From Pseudovibrio axinellae (GTDB taxonomy: Bacteria > Pseudomonadota > Alphaproteobacteria > Rhizobiales > Stappiaceae), in contig NZ_FOFM01000002.1 of the NCBI RefSeq assembly GCF_900110875.1, positions 124,001-188,000 of the forward strand: a stretch of 64,000 bases of DNA, given 5' to 3'. The notes under the pieces were generated by a model. The model was given only the letters and a program-made list of their open reading frames with translations, did not search any database and had not been told where the DNA came from. A program made the translations under genes and the position numbers. The stretch's first letter is position 1. Every line of letters begins with the position of its first letter. Positions 53,115 through 63,647 of this stretch are shown here, piece by piece.

Positions 53115-53819
53115 TCAGTCCTCCCCCTGCTCAAAATAATCATCGAGATCTCTGTCAGCAAACATATGCTCACTCTCAGTCGTAATTGGTGACAGGTTGA
53201 GAAACTTGGTGTTTGGCAGGTTGAGTGGCAAATGGGTTGCAGCAACAACAAGGCCACCAGAGTGAATATGGTTGGCAATCAGGCCCAGCAGCACTTCTTC
53301 AGAGGCTTTATCCAGCGCAGATGTCGGTTCATCAAGCAACCAGATAGGGCGAGGAACCACAAGCAACCGCGCCACGGAAAGGCGTCTGCGTTGCCCGGCG
53401 CTCAAGTACCCAGCTGGTAAGCTGGCAGTATGCGCGATACCCAGAGTTTCCAGCGCTTCCAGCTCAGTCATGTTTTCGCGTTCTTTGCCGTCACCAAAAG
53501 GCGCAGGTTCAAAGAAGCTTCGCCAAAAACTCAGGTTCTCAAGCACTGACTGCAGCGGCTTCAAAGCATCAAGATGCCCAAAGTAATGAGATTGTTCAGC
53601 AACTGATCGCTCATCCACTCCGCCATGCAGCTCGATAGAGCCATGGGCCTTTGCCACAAGCCCTGCTATCACGCGTAGCAAGCTGGACTTGCCAACCCCG
53701 TTGGGGCCTTGCACAATCAGCGCTTCACTTGAGCCAACTTCAAAGTCGACGTGGTTTAATACTCTGCGGCCACCACGATCACAGGCAACACCTTGGCAGA
53801 TTAACTTCAAATTGAACAT
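53115..53819 (-). CDS. ccmA: Heme ABC exporter ATP-binding protein CcmA
   Basis: A 234-residue ABC ATPase with Walker A GPNGVGKSSLLR near 33-44, the signature YLSAGQRRRLSVARL near 131-145 and Walker B PIWLLDEPTSAL near 150-161. It powers release of holo-CcmE by the CcmABCD complex. The ATG at 53817-53819 (MFNLKLICQG) matches the family start; a GTG six codons upstream is also in frame. It is the first gene of the minus-strand ccmA-ccmB unit, upstream of which is the cupin gene. Confidence 0.95.
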   Translation of the reverse strand: MFNLKLICQGVACDRGGRRVLNHVDFEVGSSEALIVQGPNGVGKSSLLRVIAGLVAKAHGSIELHGGVDERSVAEQSHYFGHLDALKPLQSVLENLSFWRSFFEPAPFGDGKERENMTELEALETLGIAHTASLPAGYLSAGQRRRLSVARLLVVPRPIWLLDEPTSALDKASEEVLLGLIANHIHSGGLVVAATHLPLNLPNTKFLNLSPITTESEHMFADRDLDDYFEQGED

Positions 53820-53943
53820 CGCGCCCGAAATCACCACAACAGCTCACGCCATATCCCCGAAAAATGGATCCTAATTTCGGATAGGAATACGCTTCAACAA
53901 CGATTTAAAGCAGTCTGCATGATCCCGTTTTGCGCATACCACT

Positions 53944-54384
53944 TCATTCAGAAGGCCGTATCACATTCGGCACTCCCTTTGCTCCCATAAACACGGCTAG
54001 AATTCGCGTCGGCACTGTCCCGGTATTTTGTCCGTAGTGCCAAGTGTTTAAGGCCTCGATCAACGCCTCTCCCTTTTTGACGGTCACAGGAGCCTCTTCC
54101 TCATAGGTGATCGTCAGCTCCCCATCAAGTATATATCCGTAAAGCGGAACGGGGTGCTTATGCTCTTTCACCACCTCACCAGGGGCAAGGGTGATAATCA
54201 AAGACGTGATCTGAGCCTTCCCTTCACTCGGATAATAAAAGGGCTGCTTCGTGATCGTTGTCTCGCTCTTATCGAGCAGAACCTCAGGAGCATTATAAGC
54301 CTTTTCGGAGTCCTGAGCTGCCGCAGCACCCGGAAAACCACTCATCAACAAACAGCATGCACCTGCAACAATGAGAGATCTCAT
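53944..54384 (-). CDS. Secreted cupin-domain protein
   Basis: A 146-residue protein with a signal peptide (MRSLIVAGACCLLMSGFPGA) cut near AAAQD, then one cupin barrel. Motif 1 appears as PGEVVKEHKHPVPLYGYILDG near 67-87 (His-x-His present; cut to its key residues H74 and H76) and motif 2 as EALNTWHYGQNTG near 110-122. It may bind a metal and a small ligand in the periplasm; the role is unknown. The ATG follows GGAAGG; an open frame 74 codons longer upstream is not real. It is upstream of ccmA on the same strand. Confidence 0.85.
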   Translation of the reverse strand: MRSLIVAGACCLLMSGFPGAAAAQDSEKAYNAPEVLLDKSETTITKQPFYYPSEGKAQITSLIITLAPGEVVKEHKHPVPLYGYILDGELTITYEEEAPVTVKKGEALIEALNTWHYGQNTGTVPTRILAVFMGAKGVPNVIRPSE

Positions 54385-54849
54385 AGTGACACCCTTCCTA
54401 TAATTCTTGCGGTTATCCGCCCATTTCCAGCTAGAATGAAGTCTCTGTATCTCATGGGAATCGACGTTTTTAAAGCGCGCACTGTGCTCGCTCCTGAAAT
54501 CCCCGCATGCGCCCAAAGAACGCTGGACAAATTGTATACCGATGTATATAAGCCGCGACAAACAGATCACAATTTGACGGGGTGGCGAGTGCTGTACCAA
54601 CTCCACCTCGCTCCGGATAATTTATTAGCCTTCTGCCGCGGTTCGACTGGAACCTGCGTCAGAAAGACGCTATAGGGACGACAACTATAAGCTGATTGAT
54701 TTTCGCGAAGCACTTTTAATGCATATGTTAATTAATCAAGCTAACGCCATGACAACGAGCCGCTCAACTCCGGTAAGTCCCGGAGCAGTTCGTAAGATCA
54801 AAGCTCCGTGCTCTGCTCAGCGCAGATTACGAAATAAGGAGATCGCCGA
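54385..54849. other. 465-bp divergent region upstream of acnA
   Basis: This region contains promoters for the cupin gene (minus) and for acnA (plus). I see no riboswitch, repeat or small gene. The acnA ATG has AAGGAG at good spacing. Confidence 0.4.
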
Positions 54850-57528
54850 ATGACTCAATCTCTAGACAGTTTTAAGGCCAAAAGAACGCTGCAAGTCGGC
54901 GACAAGTCTTATACTTACTATTCCATTCCAGAAGCAGAAAAAAACGGCCTGACTGGCGTTTCCAAGCTGCCTAACTCTCTGAAAGTGGTACTGGAAAACC
55001 TGCTGCGCTTTGAAGATGGTCGCACCGTCACCAAAGAAGACATTCAGGCAATTGCTGATTGGCTCGGCTCACGCAAATCCACGCACGAAATCGCTTACCG
55101 CCCAGCACGTGTGCTGATGCAGGACTTCACCGGCGTTCCAGCTGTTGTTGATCTCGCTGCTATGCGCGATGCAGCGGTTAGCCTGGGTGGCGATCCGAAA
55201 AAAGTGAACCCACTGGTTCCTGTTGATCTGGTAATCGACCACTCCGTAATGGTTGACTACTTCGGCACCACCTCCGCTTTCGCACTCAACGTTGAGCGTG
55301 AATATGAGCGTAACGGCGAGCGCTACGAATTCCTGCGCTGGGGCCAGTCTGCATTTGATAACTTCCGCGCTGTTCCTCCAGGAACCGGTATCTGTCACCA
55401 GGTCAACCTTGAGTACCTTGCACAGACCGTTTGGACCAAAGAAGAAAACGGCGAAACCATTGCATACCCAGATACTCTGGTAGGCACTGACTCCCACACA
55501 ACCATGGTGAACGGCCTTGCTGTTCTGGGTTGGGGTGTTGGCGGAATTGAAGCTGAAGCAGCAATGCTCGGCCAGCCAATCTCCATGCTGATCCCAGAAG
55601 TTGTTGGCTTTAAGCTGACAGGCGAACTGGCAGACGGCATCACCGCAACTGACTTGGTTCTGACTGTTGTTGAAATGCTCCGTAAACAAGGCGTTGTTGG
55701 CAAGTTTGTAGAATTCTACGGCCCTGGTCTCGACAACCTTTCCCTGGAAGACGAAGCAACCATCGCCAACATGGCCCCAGAATACGGTGCAACCTGTGGC
55801 TTCTTCCCGGTTGACGGCGACACCATCAAGTACTTGAAGGCAACTGGCCGCGAAGCCGACCGCATCGCGCTGGTAGAAGCTTACTCAAAGGCACAGGGCA
55901 TGTACCGTGAAAGCGGCGCAGCTGAGCCTGTCTTCACCGACACTCTTGAGCTGGACATCTCCAACGTTGTTCCATCCATCGCAGGTCCAAAGCGTCCTCA
56001 GGATCGTATCTCCCTCGTAGATGCATCTGAAGGCTTCGCTAAAACCATGGCGGATGAGTTCAAGAAAGCTGGCGAACAAGGCAAGCGCGCTGCAGTTGAA
56101 GGCCGCGACCACGACTTGGGTAACGGCGATGTTGTAATTGCTGCGATCACATCTTGTACCAACACCTCCAACCCATCTGTGTTGATCGGTGCTGGCCTCG
56201 TGGCTCGTAAAGCGCTCGCAAAAGGCCTCAAAGTTAAGCCTTGGGTGAAGACATCACTGGCGCCAGGCTCTCAGGTTGTTACCGACTACCTGGAAAAAGC
56301 TGACGTTCAGAAAGACCTTGATGCGCTTGGTTTCAACCTCACCGGTTACGGCTGTACAACATGTATCGGTAACTCCGGTCCGCTGCCGGAAGAAATTTCC
56401 AAGTCCATCAACGACAACGATCTCGTCGCGTGTTCCGTTCTGTCCGGTAACCGTAACTTCGAAGGCCGTGTAAACCCAGACGTTCGTGCAAACTACCTGG
56501 CATCTCCGCCACTGGTTGTTGCCTACGCGATCGCTGGCTCCCTGAACATCAACGTTGCAACTGATGCTCTTGGCGAAGATCAGGACGGTAACCCAGTTTA
56601 CCTGAAAGACATTTGGCCAACCACTGCTGAGATCACCGACCTGATCCGTTCTTCCATCACTGAAGAGATGTTTGAAGAGCGCTACGGCGATGTATTCAAA
56701 GGTGATGAGCACTGGCAGGGAATTAAAGTTGAAGGCGGCATGACCTACGGCTGGCCTGCAGCGTCTACCTACGTTCAGAACCCGCCTTACTTTGAAGGCA
56801 TGACCATGGAGCCAACGCCACTGACTGACATCGAAGATGCAGCAGTCATGGGCTTGTTCCTGGATTCCATCACAACCGACCACATCTCTCCTGCAGGTGC
56901 GATCAAGGCAGACAGCCCGGCTGGCGAATACCTTGCGTCTCATCAGGTTGCAGCGAAAGACTTCAACTCCTTCGGCTCCCGCCGTGGTAACCACCAGGTT
57001 ATGATGCGCGGTACCTTCGGTAACATCCGCATCAAGAACCAGATGGTTCCAGGTGTTGAAGGTGGTTACACCATGAAGGACGGCCAGCAGCGTTGGATCT
57101 ACGACGCTTGCATGGAATACAAAGACGCAGGCACTCCACTTGTAGTATTCGCTGGTAAAGAATACGGCACCGGCTCTTCTCGTGACTGGGCTGCAAAAGG
57201 CACCAAGCTTCTGGGCGTTCGCGCTGTAATCGCACAGTCTTTTGAGCGTATCCACCGCTCCAACCTTGTTGGCATGGGCGTTCTGCCATTTACCTTCAAA
57301 GAAGGCGAAAGCTGGCAGTCTCACGGCATCGAGGGCACTGAAAAAGTGACCATCCTTGGCGTCGCAGACCTCAAGCCACGCCAGATGGTCAACATTCAGG
57401 TTGAGTTCGCCAACGGCACCAAGAAAGATATCGAAGTGCTTTGCCGCATCGATACCGAAGACGAACTGGAATACATCAAAGCTGGCGGCATCCTGCACTA
57501 CGTTCTGCGTAACCTCGTAACCAGCTGA
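54850..57528 (+). CDS. acnA: Aconitate hydratase A
   Basis: An 892-residue iron-sulfur enzyme that interconverts citrate and isocitrate in the TCA cycle. The [4Fe-4S] cysteine ligands are in [13 protein letters not shown] near 431-443 and [14 protein letters not shown] near 499-512, and active-site segments [10 protein letters not shown] near 217 and [14 protein letters not shown] near 772-785 are intact. Codon use is that of a highly expressed gene. Length matches the AcnA/IRP1 group. A terminator follows directly, and then the second repeat-plus-structured element. In many alphaproteobacteria acnA is next to the ccm genes, as here. Confidence 0.98.
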   Translation: MTQSLDSFKAKRTLQVGDKSYTYYSIPEAEKNGLTGVSKLPNSLKVVLENLLRFEDGRTVTKEDIQAIADWLGSRKSTHEIAYRPARVLMQDFTGVPAVVDLAAMRDAAVSLGGDPKKVNPLVPVDLVIDHSVMVDYFGTTSAFALNVEREYERNGERYEFLRWGQSAFDNFRAVPPGTGICHQVNLEYLAQTVWTKEENGETIAYPDTLVGTDSHTTMVNGLAVLGWGVGGIEAEAAMLGQPISMLIPEVVGFKLTGELADGITATDLVLTVVEMLRKQGVVGKFVEFYGPGLDNLSLEDEATIANMAPEYGATCGFFPVDGDTIKYLKATGREADRIALVEAYSKAQGMYRESGAAEPVFTDTLELDISNVVPSIAGPKRPQDRISLVDASEGFAKTMADEFKKAGEQGKRAAVEGRDHDLGNGDVVIAAITSCTNTSNPSVLIGAGLVARKALAKGLKVKPWVKTSLAPGSQVVTDYLEKADVQKDLDALGFNLTGYGCTTCIGNSGPLPEEISKSINDNDLVACSVLSGNRNFEGRVNPDVRANYLASPPLVVAYAIAGSLNINVATDALGEDQDGNPVYLKDIWPTTAEITDLIRSSITEEMFEERYGDVFKGDEHWQGIKVEGGMTYGWPAASTYVQNPPYFEGMTMEPTPLTDIEDAAVMGLFLDSITTDHISPAGAIKADSPAGEYLASHQVAAKDFNSFGSRRGNHQVMMRGTFGNIRIKNQMVPGVEGGYTMKDGQQRWIYDACMEYKDAGTPLVVFAGKEYGTGSSRDWAAKGTKLLGVRAVIAQSFERIHRSNLVGMGVLPFTFKEGESWQSHGIEGTEKVTILGVADLKPRQMVNIQVEFANGTKKDIEVLCRIDTEDELEYIKAGGILHYVLRNLVTS

Positions 57529-57556
57529 GACTATTCAAGACAACGCAAATAAAGAA

Positions 57557-57583
57557 ACGGGCCTCCAAGGCCCGTTTTTTTTG
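57557..57583 (+). terminator. Intrinsic terminator of acnA
   Basis: ACGGGCCT / AGGCCCGT is a perfect 8-bp stem with a three-base loop followed by TTTTTTT, 28 bases after the acnA stop. Confidence 0.92.
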
Positions 57584-57644
57584 ACCACAGTACTTTCCTG
57601 AGCGAACGCTCCCCTCGTGCCCCTTCACCATCCCCCACCCAGGA

Positions 57645-57753
57645 CATCCCGGACAAGCGAAGCGCAGAGCCGGGGGCCATAGCCGCCTGACGGTAAACAC
57701 AGAACTCACGCCATGCAGCAATCGCCGGGTGGATCCCGGCAAGCCGGGATGAC
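57645..57753. repeat. REP-like palindromic repeat, copy 2
   Basis: CATCCCGG at 57645-57652 is the complement of CCGGGATG at 57744-57751, with inner CCGGG and CCCGG segments as in copy 1 at 5499-5611. The shared words GGACAAGCGAAGCG and CATGCAGCAATCGC show common origin. It again lies between a plus-strand terminator and the structured element. Confidence 0.8.
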
Positions 57754-57820
57754 ACCAATACGGGTGCACACGCCCTAATTCGGCGTTGCCTCCATCACCC
57801 TGACTAAGCGCTGCCCCATC

Positions 57821-58268
57821 TCTCCCCAACCAACACGGCGGGTGCGTGCGAAAAAAGTTATTCCCGTAGGCCAAAGCCCCCCTATTCTAAATCCTGTGCT
57901 CACGTAAACGGGCAGCTGGCGGACCGTCCGTCAGTGCGGCGTGAGCTGGGCGGAGCTACTGGAAGAAGTAACGTATCTTTCAGCGGGTTCGTTGAAACAC
58001 CCCTTGAAAGCCAACAGTGCAGAGGCCAAGCGGAAGCTGGTCAACCTGATGGGTGTCGGCACTGGTAGGTAACTGTCGCAAACAGTTATTTACTCACAAT
58101 GCCTGTCGGGGATGACCTTGTTTCATACAAAAACGCCCAGGCAAGGTGTTCAGCCAATGCCGAAGAATTATATTTAACAAACAGCGCAGGTATTGCCTGC
58201 TCGCCTTGCCACTCCCGTTCCTACGGTACACAGGAGCGCTAACACTGCATGGGAATCCATGCGGTGTT
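57821..58268 (+). ncRNA. Candidate structured RNA, copy 2 (family unknown)
   Basis: This copy aligns with 5681-6126 at a constant offset of 52140 up to 58166. Between 57881 and 58064 only two bases differ from copy 1 (57944 and 57982). The helix 58065-58076 with 58082-58093 has 12 pairs around a CGCAA loop, although 9 of 24 arm bases and all loop bases differ from copy 1. The 11-pair helix of copy 1 is kept as nine pairs (58140-58148 with 58202-58210), with one A-U changed to U-G. The end hairpin 58241-58252 with 58257-58268 has 12 pairs. A stop codon just after 58069 ends the short reading frame shared with copy 1, which argues against coding. Confidence 0.65.
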
Positions 58269-58304
58269 ATGCGGGTTTTCCAGACACAGCACAAAACCAG
58301 CGCC

Positions 58305-58757
58305 TCAAGCTGCGGCGCGCTCTTTGGTCATGTGCAACCGCTGGGTATCTTCCCCTTGAAACTTATAGCCAAGCTGCTCGATGAACACTTTCGCAGGGTG
58401 CGTTTTGATCGGGCAGAACGTCCAGTGGCTAAAGCCTTTTCGCTGAATATCCTCTTCAGTACGCTCAAGCAGGTATTTCGCTAACCCGTACCTGCGAAAG
58501 TCCGGATGAACATAAACATTGAAGATATGGGCACTCTCGTTTTTGAGCCCCCAATAACAATAGCCTTTGATCTCATCGGCGATCTCGGCAACAAACGTGC
58601 GCTGCAAAACATCTTCCATACGCTTGCGGTGCACTGCTTCGCACGCTTTCCAGCGCTCAAAATTGTGCGGTTCCAGCTCAGCCATATAGTGAGACTCAAG
58701 CTCAAACACTGCCGGAATATCCTTGGAATCAGAAATTTTGATAATGGGAACAACCAT
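58305..58757 (-). CDS. GNAT-family acetyltransferase
   Basis: A 150-residue N-acetyltransferase. The acetyl-CoA-binding region is HIFNVYVHPDFRRYGLAKYLLERTEED near 76-102 (Q/RxxGxG/A reads RRYGLA), preceded by KGYCYWGLKNE near 63-73. The N-terminal part opens VVPIIKISDSKDIPAVFELE. The acceptor is unknown; the aromatic-rich central strand hints at a small amine substrate. It lies 11 bp downstream of the carbonic anhydrase gene on the same strand and its 3' end faces the structured RNA copy 2. Confidence 0.88.
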   Translation of the reverse strand: MVVPIIKISDSKDIPAVFELESHYMAELEPHNFERWKACEAVHRKRMEDVLQRTFVAEIADEIKGYCYWGLKNESAHIFNVYVHPDFRRYGLAKYLLERTEEDIQRKGFSHWTFCPIKTHPAKVFIEQLGYKFQGEDTQRLHMTKERAAA

Positions 58758-58768
58758 GTCCGACCCTT

Positions 58769-59512
58769 TTATGTCACCAGCGTTACCTTGCCCGTTTCAA
58801 GGTCATAAACCCCGCCAACAACCTTTAAAGTACCATCTGCAAAGTGTTTGGACAAAATAGGAGAAGCCTGCTGCAGCCCTTTCACGCCCCAAAGAACATT
58901 TGCCATAATAGCATTCTTCAAGATGTCGCCCTTTTCTGCCTGCGCCTTCTCCACCGGTGGCCGCATCAGATCAACAAGGTCCTGAATATGACCGGGGAAC
59001 TGGTTTCCACTTTGAACAGAAGAAATAGCAGCCTTTACCGCACCGCACCTTTCATGACCCAGCACCATTATGAGCTGGGTTCCAAGCACATCAACGCAGA
59101 ACTCAAGACTCGCCAGTCCCTCAGTGGTGACCACATTGCCTGCAACACGCACTACAAACAGGTCCCCCCGTCCAGTATCAAAGGTTAGCTCCGGCGCAAC
59201 TCGGGAGTCAGAACAGCCTAAAATCGCGGCAAATGGGTTTTGTCCAGCAGCCAGTGCTTCACGCGTACTGGCGAAATCAACAGGCGAAACACTGCCCTCT
59301 ACATAGCGTTTGTTTCCATCCACAAGGCGCTTGAGAGCATCGCTTCCATCAATCTCATTTTTCGGAATTGGAGACTGCTGCGCATTGGCGGAAGTTGCCA
59401 GACTCACGCTACCTGTCGCCAGCGCTGCGCCGAACACGCCGGCTGTTTTTAAAAACCGACGACGCTCTGGGGACCCGATCAGCCCCGCTTTTTCATTGCA
59501 CATCCAACACAT
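58769..59512 (-). CDS. Tat-exported beta carbonic anhydrase
   Basis: A 247-residue beta-class carbonic anhydrase. The N-terminus carries a twin-arginine-type signal, ERRRFLKTAGVFGAALATG near 16-34, so it is exported folded to the periplasm. Zinc ligands are in LGCSDSRVAPE near 97-107 (CxDxR) and LGHERCGAVKAA near 151-162 (HxxC). It hydrates CO2 outside the cytoplasm, perhaps to retain inorganic carbon or buffer pH. The start chosen is the ATG six bases after AGGAG; the ATG two codons earlier touches that site. A GNAT gene follows. Confidence 0.93.
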   Translation of the reverse strand: MCWMCNEKAGLIGSPERRRFLKTAGVFGAALATGSVSLATSANAQQSPIPKNEIDGSDALKRLVDGNKRYVEGSVSPVDFASTREALAAGQNPFAAILGCSDSRVAPELTFDTGRGDLFVVRVAGNVVTTEGLASLEFCVDVLGTQLIMVLGHERCGAVKAAISSVQSGNQFPGHIQDLVDLMRPPVEKAQAEKGDILKNAIMANVLWGVKGLQQASPILSKHFADGTLKVVGGVYDLETGKVTLVT

Positions 59513-59626
59513 AGGCATCTCCTGGCCAAACCAACGAATGTTGCATCCAGCTTAAAAGCCCATTCTGGAAATTCTGTTGTTGAATTAAGTGAAACAGCGC
59601 CAAACAGAAAGAACTCGCAAATGCGC

Positions 59627-60094
59627 CTAAATTTCTCTTTCCAACCGCGGGCCAATTTCTCTGAATTCGTTATGAAGATAAAAACTCAGAGTTGTTTTCC
59701 AGGCTGGCTGTCGCGGCGCACCCACTTCTAGGTAAGGCCAACCCATCTCCCGGCCCTTGTGCATCGCATGATTCAGCAAGGTTTTGCCAACACCAGCACA
59801 CCGTCCGGAAGGCACAACATAAAACTCGATGATTTCGCCAAAGCGCCCGCCAGCATAAATGGCTTTCTTCTCAACCAGAGTAATGAGCCCCAAAAGCTCT
59901 CCTTGAGACCGCGCCAGAAAAGCCCAGTAGCGCGAGCCATCATCAAAAAGAATATCCTCTGCGACCAACCTGAATCGCTCTACATCAAAGCCACCTTCAG
60001 GCCAGAGTTCGCGCTCCATCGCAAAGACAAGCTCTCCAAGGCGCTGCGCGTCCTCTTTTCTGGCAGGCTCAACTATAATCTCTTCAAATATCAC
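59627..60094 (-). CDS. GNAT-family acetyltransferase
   Basis: A 155-residue acetyltransferase. The acetyl-CoA loop is FYVVPSGRCAGVGKTLLNHAMH near 91-112 (RCAGVG), and YLEVGAPRQPAWKTTLSFY follows. The acceptor is unknown. I place the start at the GTG 60092-60094, eight bases after GGGAG, which gives VIFEEIIVEPARKED, a normal GNAT beginning; a start 20 codons upstream has no such signal. It stands alone between the carbonic anhydrase and glycosyltransferase genes. Confidence 0.85.
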   Translation of the reverse strand: MIFEEIIVEPARKEDAQRLGELVFAMERELWPEGGFDVERFRLVAEDILFDDGSRYWAFLARSQGELLGLITLVEKKAIYAGGRFGEIIEFYVVPSGRCAGVGKTLLNHAMHKGREMGWPYLEVGAPRQPAWKTTLSFYLHNEFREIGPRLEREI

Positions 60095-60207
60095 CGACCA
60101 ATCTCCCAAACCCAGTCGCCTTGAAGAACCTAGCAACTTTGCCAAGACCAACACACTCTCAAAAAAAGCGGGAGAACCGGCACAAGGATACTCGCCGCTA
60201 AAGGGCT

Positions 60208-61725
60208 TTACTTGCCCTCCGTCACAACAACAAAGCTATAATCAAAAGGGTACTTCGACCAATAATAATATGGCGCTGACTCCCTATGAATTTCTGAAGG
60301 GGGTAAAGGCTCGCCTTTTAATGTCTGATAGAGTTCAGCCATCTTCGCAGGTATTCTTGGTCCATGCCCTGTCCAGACGACGGCAACAGGATACGGATAA
60401 CTTATATCAAGGCCAGAATACTCAGGGATAGTAACAGCCCAGCCGGGTTTCAAATTTCCGATATTCCCCGCAATGCTATGCGACGTGGCAAAAACACTCC
60501 GCACTCCATATTGAGCAAGCGTGTCGACAATAGCTTGGGATGGTAACGCGTGCGCACTTGGCTTTTTAAAGTTGCCCCACGCAAAGTTGAGAGGAATGAG
60601 GATGATGATAATGACCGCCAAAATACTCGCAGTGCCGAGAATGATCTTCGCTTCACGCAAAGACACATCAGCAAACAACCAAAGCGATGCGACCAGAGGC
60701 GCTAAGAACAAAATTGGCTGCAACCAGCGGTCTTTCACAACATTCGCTCCGCTCAACACCACCGCGACCAACGCCAAAACCAACCCGAAAATAACAACGA
60801 GCGTGAGTAATTTGCGAGTAGATTCAATTACGTACTGATCATGCTGTTCGGTATCTTTCCAATAAAAGCTCGTCGCCCACGCACAAAAATACAAAACCAC
60901 AGCCACACTTACAAACCGCAGCGCTGCGCTGGTTAGAGAATACACGCCCGTCAGAAGCTGGTGCTCAGTCCTGTCGATCCCGAATTTGTGAACGCGGGAG
61001 TAAATCAAATCTTGATGTTGGAACACCCAGAACAAGGGCGGAAGGATCAGCACAAAAGCGACGACAACAGAACACAAAAAGTACTTGGAGCGAAGGAACT
61101 TACGCGCATCTGCAACACAAAACCCTGCCGCAAACAAAGCCACCAGCAAAAAGAAGTAGTTGTATTTTGAAAGCGCTCCGGCTGCGATTACCAGACCCAA
61201 TATAACGGCCCGCCACCACCGAGGTTTTTCCATACAGCCAATGAACAGGTAAACCGTCCAAGCCGAGCAGGCGAACATTAATACTGAGTGGCTCAATGCC
61301 CTTTGAGATTCCCATGCGATCTGAGGCAAAAAGATCAAGGATGCACTGGCAATCGCGGCCAATGTAATATCAGAGGCTTTCTTTGCACTCAGCCAAACCC
61401 CCAGATAACCTAGAAACAGCAGAGAATTTTTTAATAGGGCCGTAGCAAATAACCCTTTGCCAAAAATGGAGAAAAACAAAATCGTTAACCACGTATAAAG
61501 TGGAGGCTGTGGCCCGTATCCTAATTGCAAACTCTGACTTGCAATGATCTGCTCTGCCTCATCCAACCCTAAAACAGGGGATGCCAAATACCGAACACCA
61601 GTCTGGATCAAGAAGTATCCCGCAAGAAGCCAGACAAAATAGGTCGTTATGAAGGTAGCCCAACGATCAGAGGCCAAGAACGATCTTAGTTTTGATGAAG
61701 CCTGCAGCATTCTCACCACGCGCAC
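60208..61725 (-). CDS. GT-C type (family 39-like) membrane glycosyltransferase
   Basis: A 505-residue membrane protein with about ten or more helices and a soluble C-terminal part. Near 53-56 the first loop has LGLDEAEQ with the Asp-Glu pair that serves as catalytic base in ArnT/PMT-type GT-C enzymes, followed by PQPPLYTWLT. It would transfer a sugar from a lipid-phosphate donor in the periplasm to an unknown acceptor, perhaps lipid A or an envelope glycan. No linked donor-synthesis genes are present. The start is a GTG in the open frame; an ATG five codons later is equally possible. Confidence 0.85.
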   Translation of the reverse strand: MRVVRMLQASSKLRSFLASDRWATFITTYFVWLLAGYFLIQTGVRYLASPVLGLDEAEQIIASQSLQLGYGPQPPLYTWLTILFFSIFGKGLFATALLKNSLLFLGYLGVWLSAKKASDITLAAIASASLIFLPQIAWESQRALSHSVLMFACSAWTVYLFIGCMEKPRWWRAVILGLVIAAGALSKYNYFFLLVALFAAGFCVADARKFLRSKYFLCSVVVAFVLILPPLFWVFQHQDLIYSRVHKFGIDRTEHQLLTGVYSLTSAALRFVSVAVVLYFCAWATSFYWKDTEQHDQYVIESTRKLLTLVVIFGLVLALVAVVLSGANVVKDRWLQPILFLAPLVASLWLFADVSLREAKIILGTASILAVIIIILIPLNFAWGNFKKPSAHALPSQAIVDTLAQYGVRSVFATSHSIAGNIGNLKPGWAVTIPEYSGLDISYPYPVAVVWTGHGPRIPAKMAELYQTLKGEPLPPSEIHRESAPYYYWSKYPFDYSFVVVTEGK

Positions 61726-61804
61726 TTGCGTCTATTATTGTTCCCTCCATCTTAGATCGCGCATTTAAGGAATGACTTGCGGTATTGTTTAAAACCGCTG
61801 GCCC

Positions 61805-61841
61805 AAAAAAAAAGCCTTCGCAAGCATAACCTGCGAAGGCT
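61805..61841 (-). terminator. Intrinsic terminator of purH
   Basis: On the minus strand AGCCTTCGCA / TGCGAAGGCT is a perfect 10-bp stem followed by TTTTTTTTT, 23 bases after the purH stop. Confidence 0.93.
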
Positions 61842-61863
61842 CAAGGCAAAAAACGAAGATTTC

Positions 61864-63480
61864 TTAGTGTCGGAAGTGGCGCATTCCTGTAAACACCATC
61901 GCCAACCCAGCTTCATCAGCTGCTTTGATCACTTCGTCATCGCGCATTGAACCGCCTGGCTGAATAACAGCCGTTGCACCAGCTTCAGCAGCTGACAAAA
62001 GACCATCAGCAAACGGGAAGAATGCATCGGAAGCAACAACGCAACCTTTGGTCAATGGCTCTGCCAATCCCGCAGCTTGCGCAGCATCTTCTGCCTTACG
62101 TGCAGCAATGCGGGCACTGTCAATACGGCTCATCTGGCCAGCACCAACACCAACCGTCGCACCGTCTTTCACGTAGACAATCGCGTTAGACTTTACATGC
62201 TTGCCAACACGGAATGCCATCTTCAGATCAGCCAGCTCCTGCTCGCTCGGAGCGCGCTTGGTCACAACCTTCAACTCAAGATCATCAACCACACCGTTAT
62301 CGCGGTTCTGTACCAGCATACCGCCAGAAACAGTCTTCACGAACAAACCTTCAGCACGCGGATCGGAAAGACCACCAGTCAAAAGCAAGCGGAGATTTTT
62401 CTTCTTGGCAACCAGCTCAATCGCCTCAGGGCTTGCATCAGGGGCAATGATCACCTCAGTGAAAATCTTGGTGATCTCCCGTGCAGCGTCAGCGTCCAAA
62501 GTACCATTCAGGGCAACAATGCCACCAAAGGCAGAAACAGGATCGCACGCCAGAGCCTTCTCGTAGGCTTCCTTCAGCGTTGGCGCTTCAGCAACACCGC
62601 AAGGGTTCGCATGCTTGATAATCGCAACGGCAGCTGTACGAGCTGGATCAAACTCAGAAACAAGCTCAAATGCTGCATCAGTATCATTGATGTTGTTGTA
62701 AGAAAGCTGCTTGCCCTGCACCTGCTGCGCAGTCGCCACACCCGGACGCTTTTCGCCCGTAACGTAGAAACCAGCTGCCTGATGCGGGTTCTCGCCGTAG
62801 CGCATCACTTCGCTCAATTGCCCACCAACTGCACGGTAGTCCGGAGCACTTTCGCCGATCTGGGCAGCCATCCAATTGGAGACCGCAGCATCATATGCAG
62901 CGACACGCGCAAATGCTTTTTGTGCCAGTTTCTTGCGCAATGCGATTGGAGAACGCCCACCATGGGCGTCCATTGCCGCAATCACTTCCTCGTAATCGGA
63001 AGGATCAACAACGGCAGTGACATAGGCATGGTTTTTTGCCGCTGCACGGGTCATAGCAGGACCACCAATGTCGATGTTCTCAACACCGTTTGCATAATCA
63101 GCACCGGAAGCAACAGTCTCTTCAAACGGGTACAGATTCACACACAGCAGATCGATACCAGTGATACCGTGCTCGTTCATAGCAGCAACATGCTCAGCAT
63201 CATCGCGGATACTCAACAAACCACCGTGGACCATCGGATGAAGCGTTTTCACACGGCCATCCATAATTTCAGGGAAACCAGTCACCTCAGAAATATCTTT
63301 GACTGTGAGGCCCGCCTCCGCAATGGTTTTGCGAGTGCCGCCGGTTGAGACAAGCTCAACTCCACGCTCAGAAAGAGCTCGAGCAAATTCTACAAGACCA
63401 GTTTTATCGGAGACAGAAAGAAGCGCACGCTTAACCGATACGAGTTCAGGTATCGGAACGCCTTTGGAGACAACGGCCAT
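61864..63480 (-). CDS. purH: Bifunctional AICAR transformylase / IMP cyclohydrolase
   Basis: A 538-residue enzyme that performs the last two steps of purine synthesis, formylating AICAR and closing the ring to IMP. The N-terminal cyclohydrolase domain has [18 protein letters not shown] near 15-32 and [13 protein letters not shown] near 40-52. The transformylase domain has the conserved [13 protein letters not shown] near 227-239 and the [14 protein letters not shown] segment with the catalytic Lys-His near 279-292. Length is normal. The heparinase-like gene lies upstream on the same strand, the standard alphaproteobacterial order. Confidence 0.97.
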   Translation of the reverse strand: MAVVSKGVPIPELVSVKRALLSVSDKTGLVEFARALSERGVELVSTGGTRKTIAEAGLTVKDISEVTGFPEIMDGRVKTLHPMVHGGLLSIRDDAEHVAAMNEHGITGIDLLCVNLYPFEETVASGADYANGVENIDIGGPAMTRAAAKNHAYVTAVVDPSDYEEVIAAMDAHGGRSPIALRKKLAQKAFARVAAYDAAVSNWMAAQIGESAPDYRAVGGQLSEVMRYGENPHQAAGFYVTGEKRPGVATAQQVQGKQLSYNNINDTDAAFELVSEFDPARTAAVAIIKHANPCGVAEAPTLKEAYEKALACDPVSAFGGIVALNGTLDADAAREITKIFTEVIIAPDASPEAIELVAKKKNLRLLLTGGLSDPRAEGLFVKTVSGGMLVQNRDNGVVDDLELKVVTKRAPSEQELADLKMAFRVGKHVKSNAIVYVKDGATVGVGAGQMSRIDSARIAARKAEDAAQAAGLAEPLTKGCVVASDAFFPFADGLLSAAEAGATAVIQPGGSMRDDEVIKAADEAGLAMVFTGMRHFRH

Positions 63481-63647
63481 AGTTAAAAGCCTTATTCTCT
63501 ACATGAGGAAATGAACGGGGTTTGACGCCCGCCAGATAACACTTATTCACAGCTGTGGGAACCCATTTAATGTGTCTGCAAAGCCGTTTGTAAGGTAACC
63601 TTTAGGAGCAGTTGATAGCTTATTAAGACGCTTACAGATAGCTGACG

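Noticed and set aside
56254-57498. A 414-codon minus-strand frame opposite acnA
   Set aside because: It is the antisense shadow of a strongly codon-biased gene; long antisense frames are expected there and the translation has no protein-like pattern. The same holds for a 423-codon frame opposite purH.
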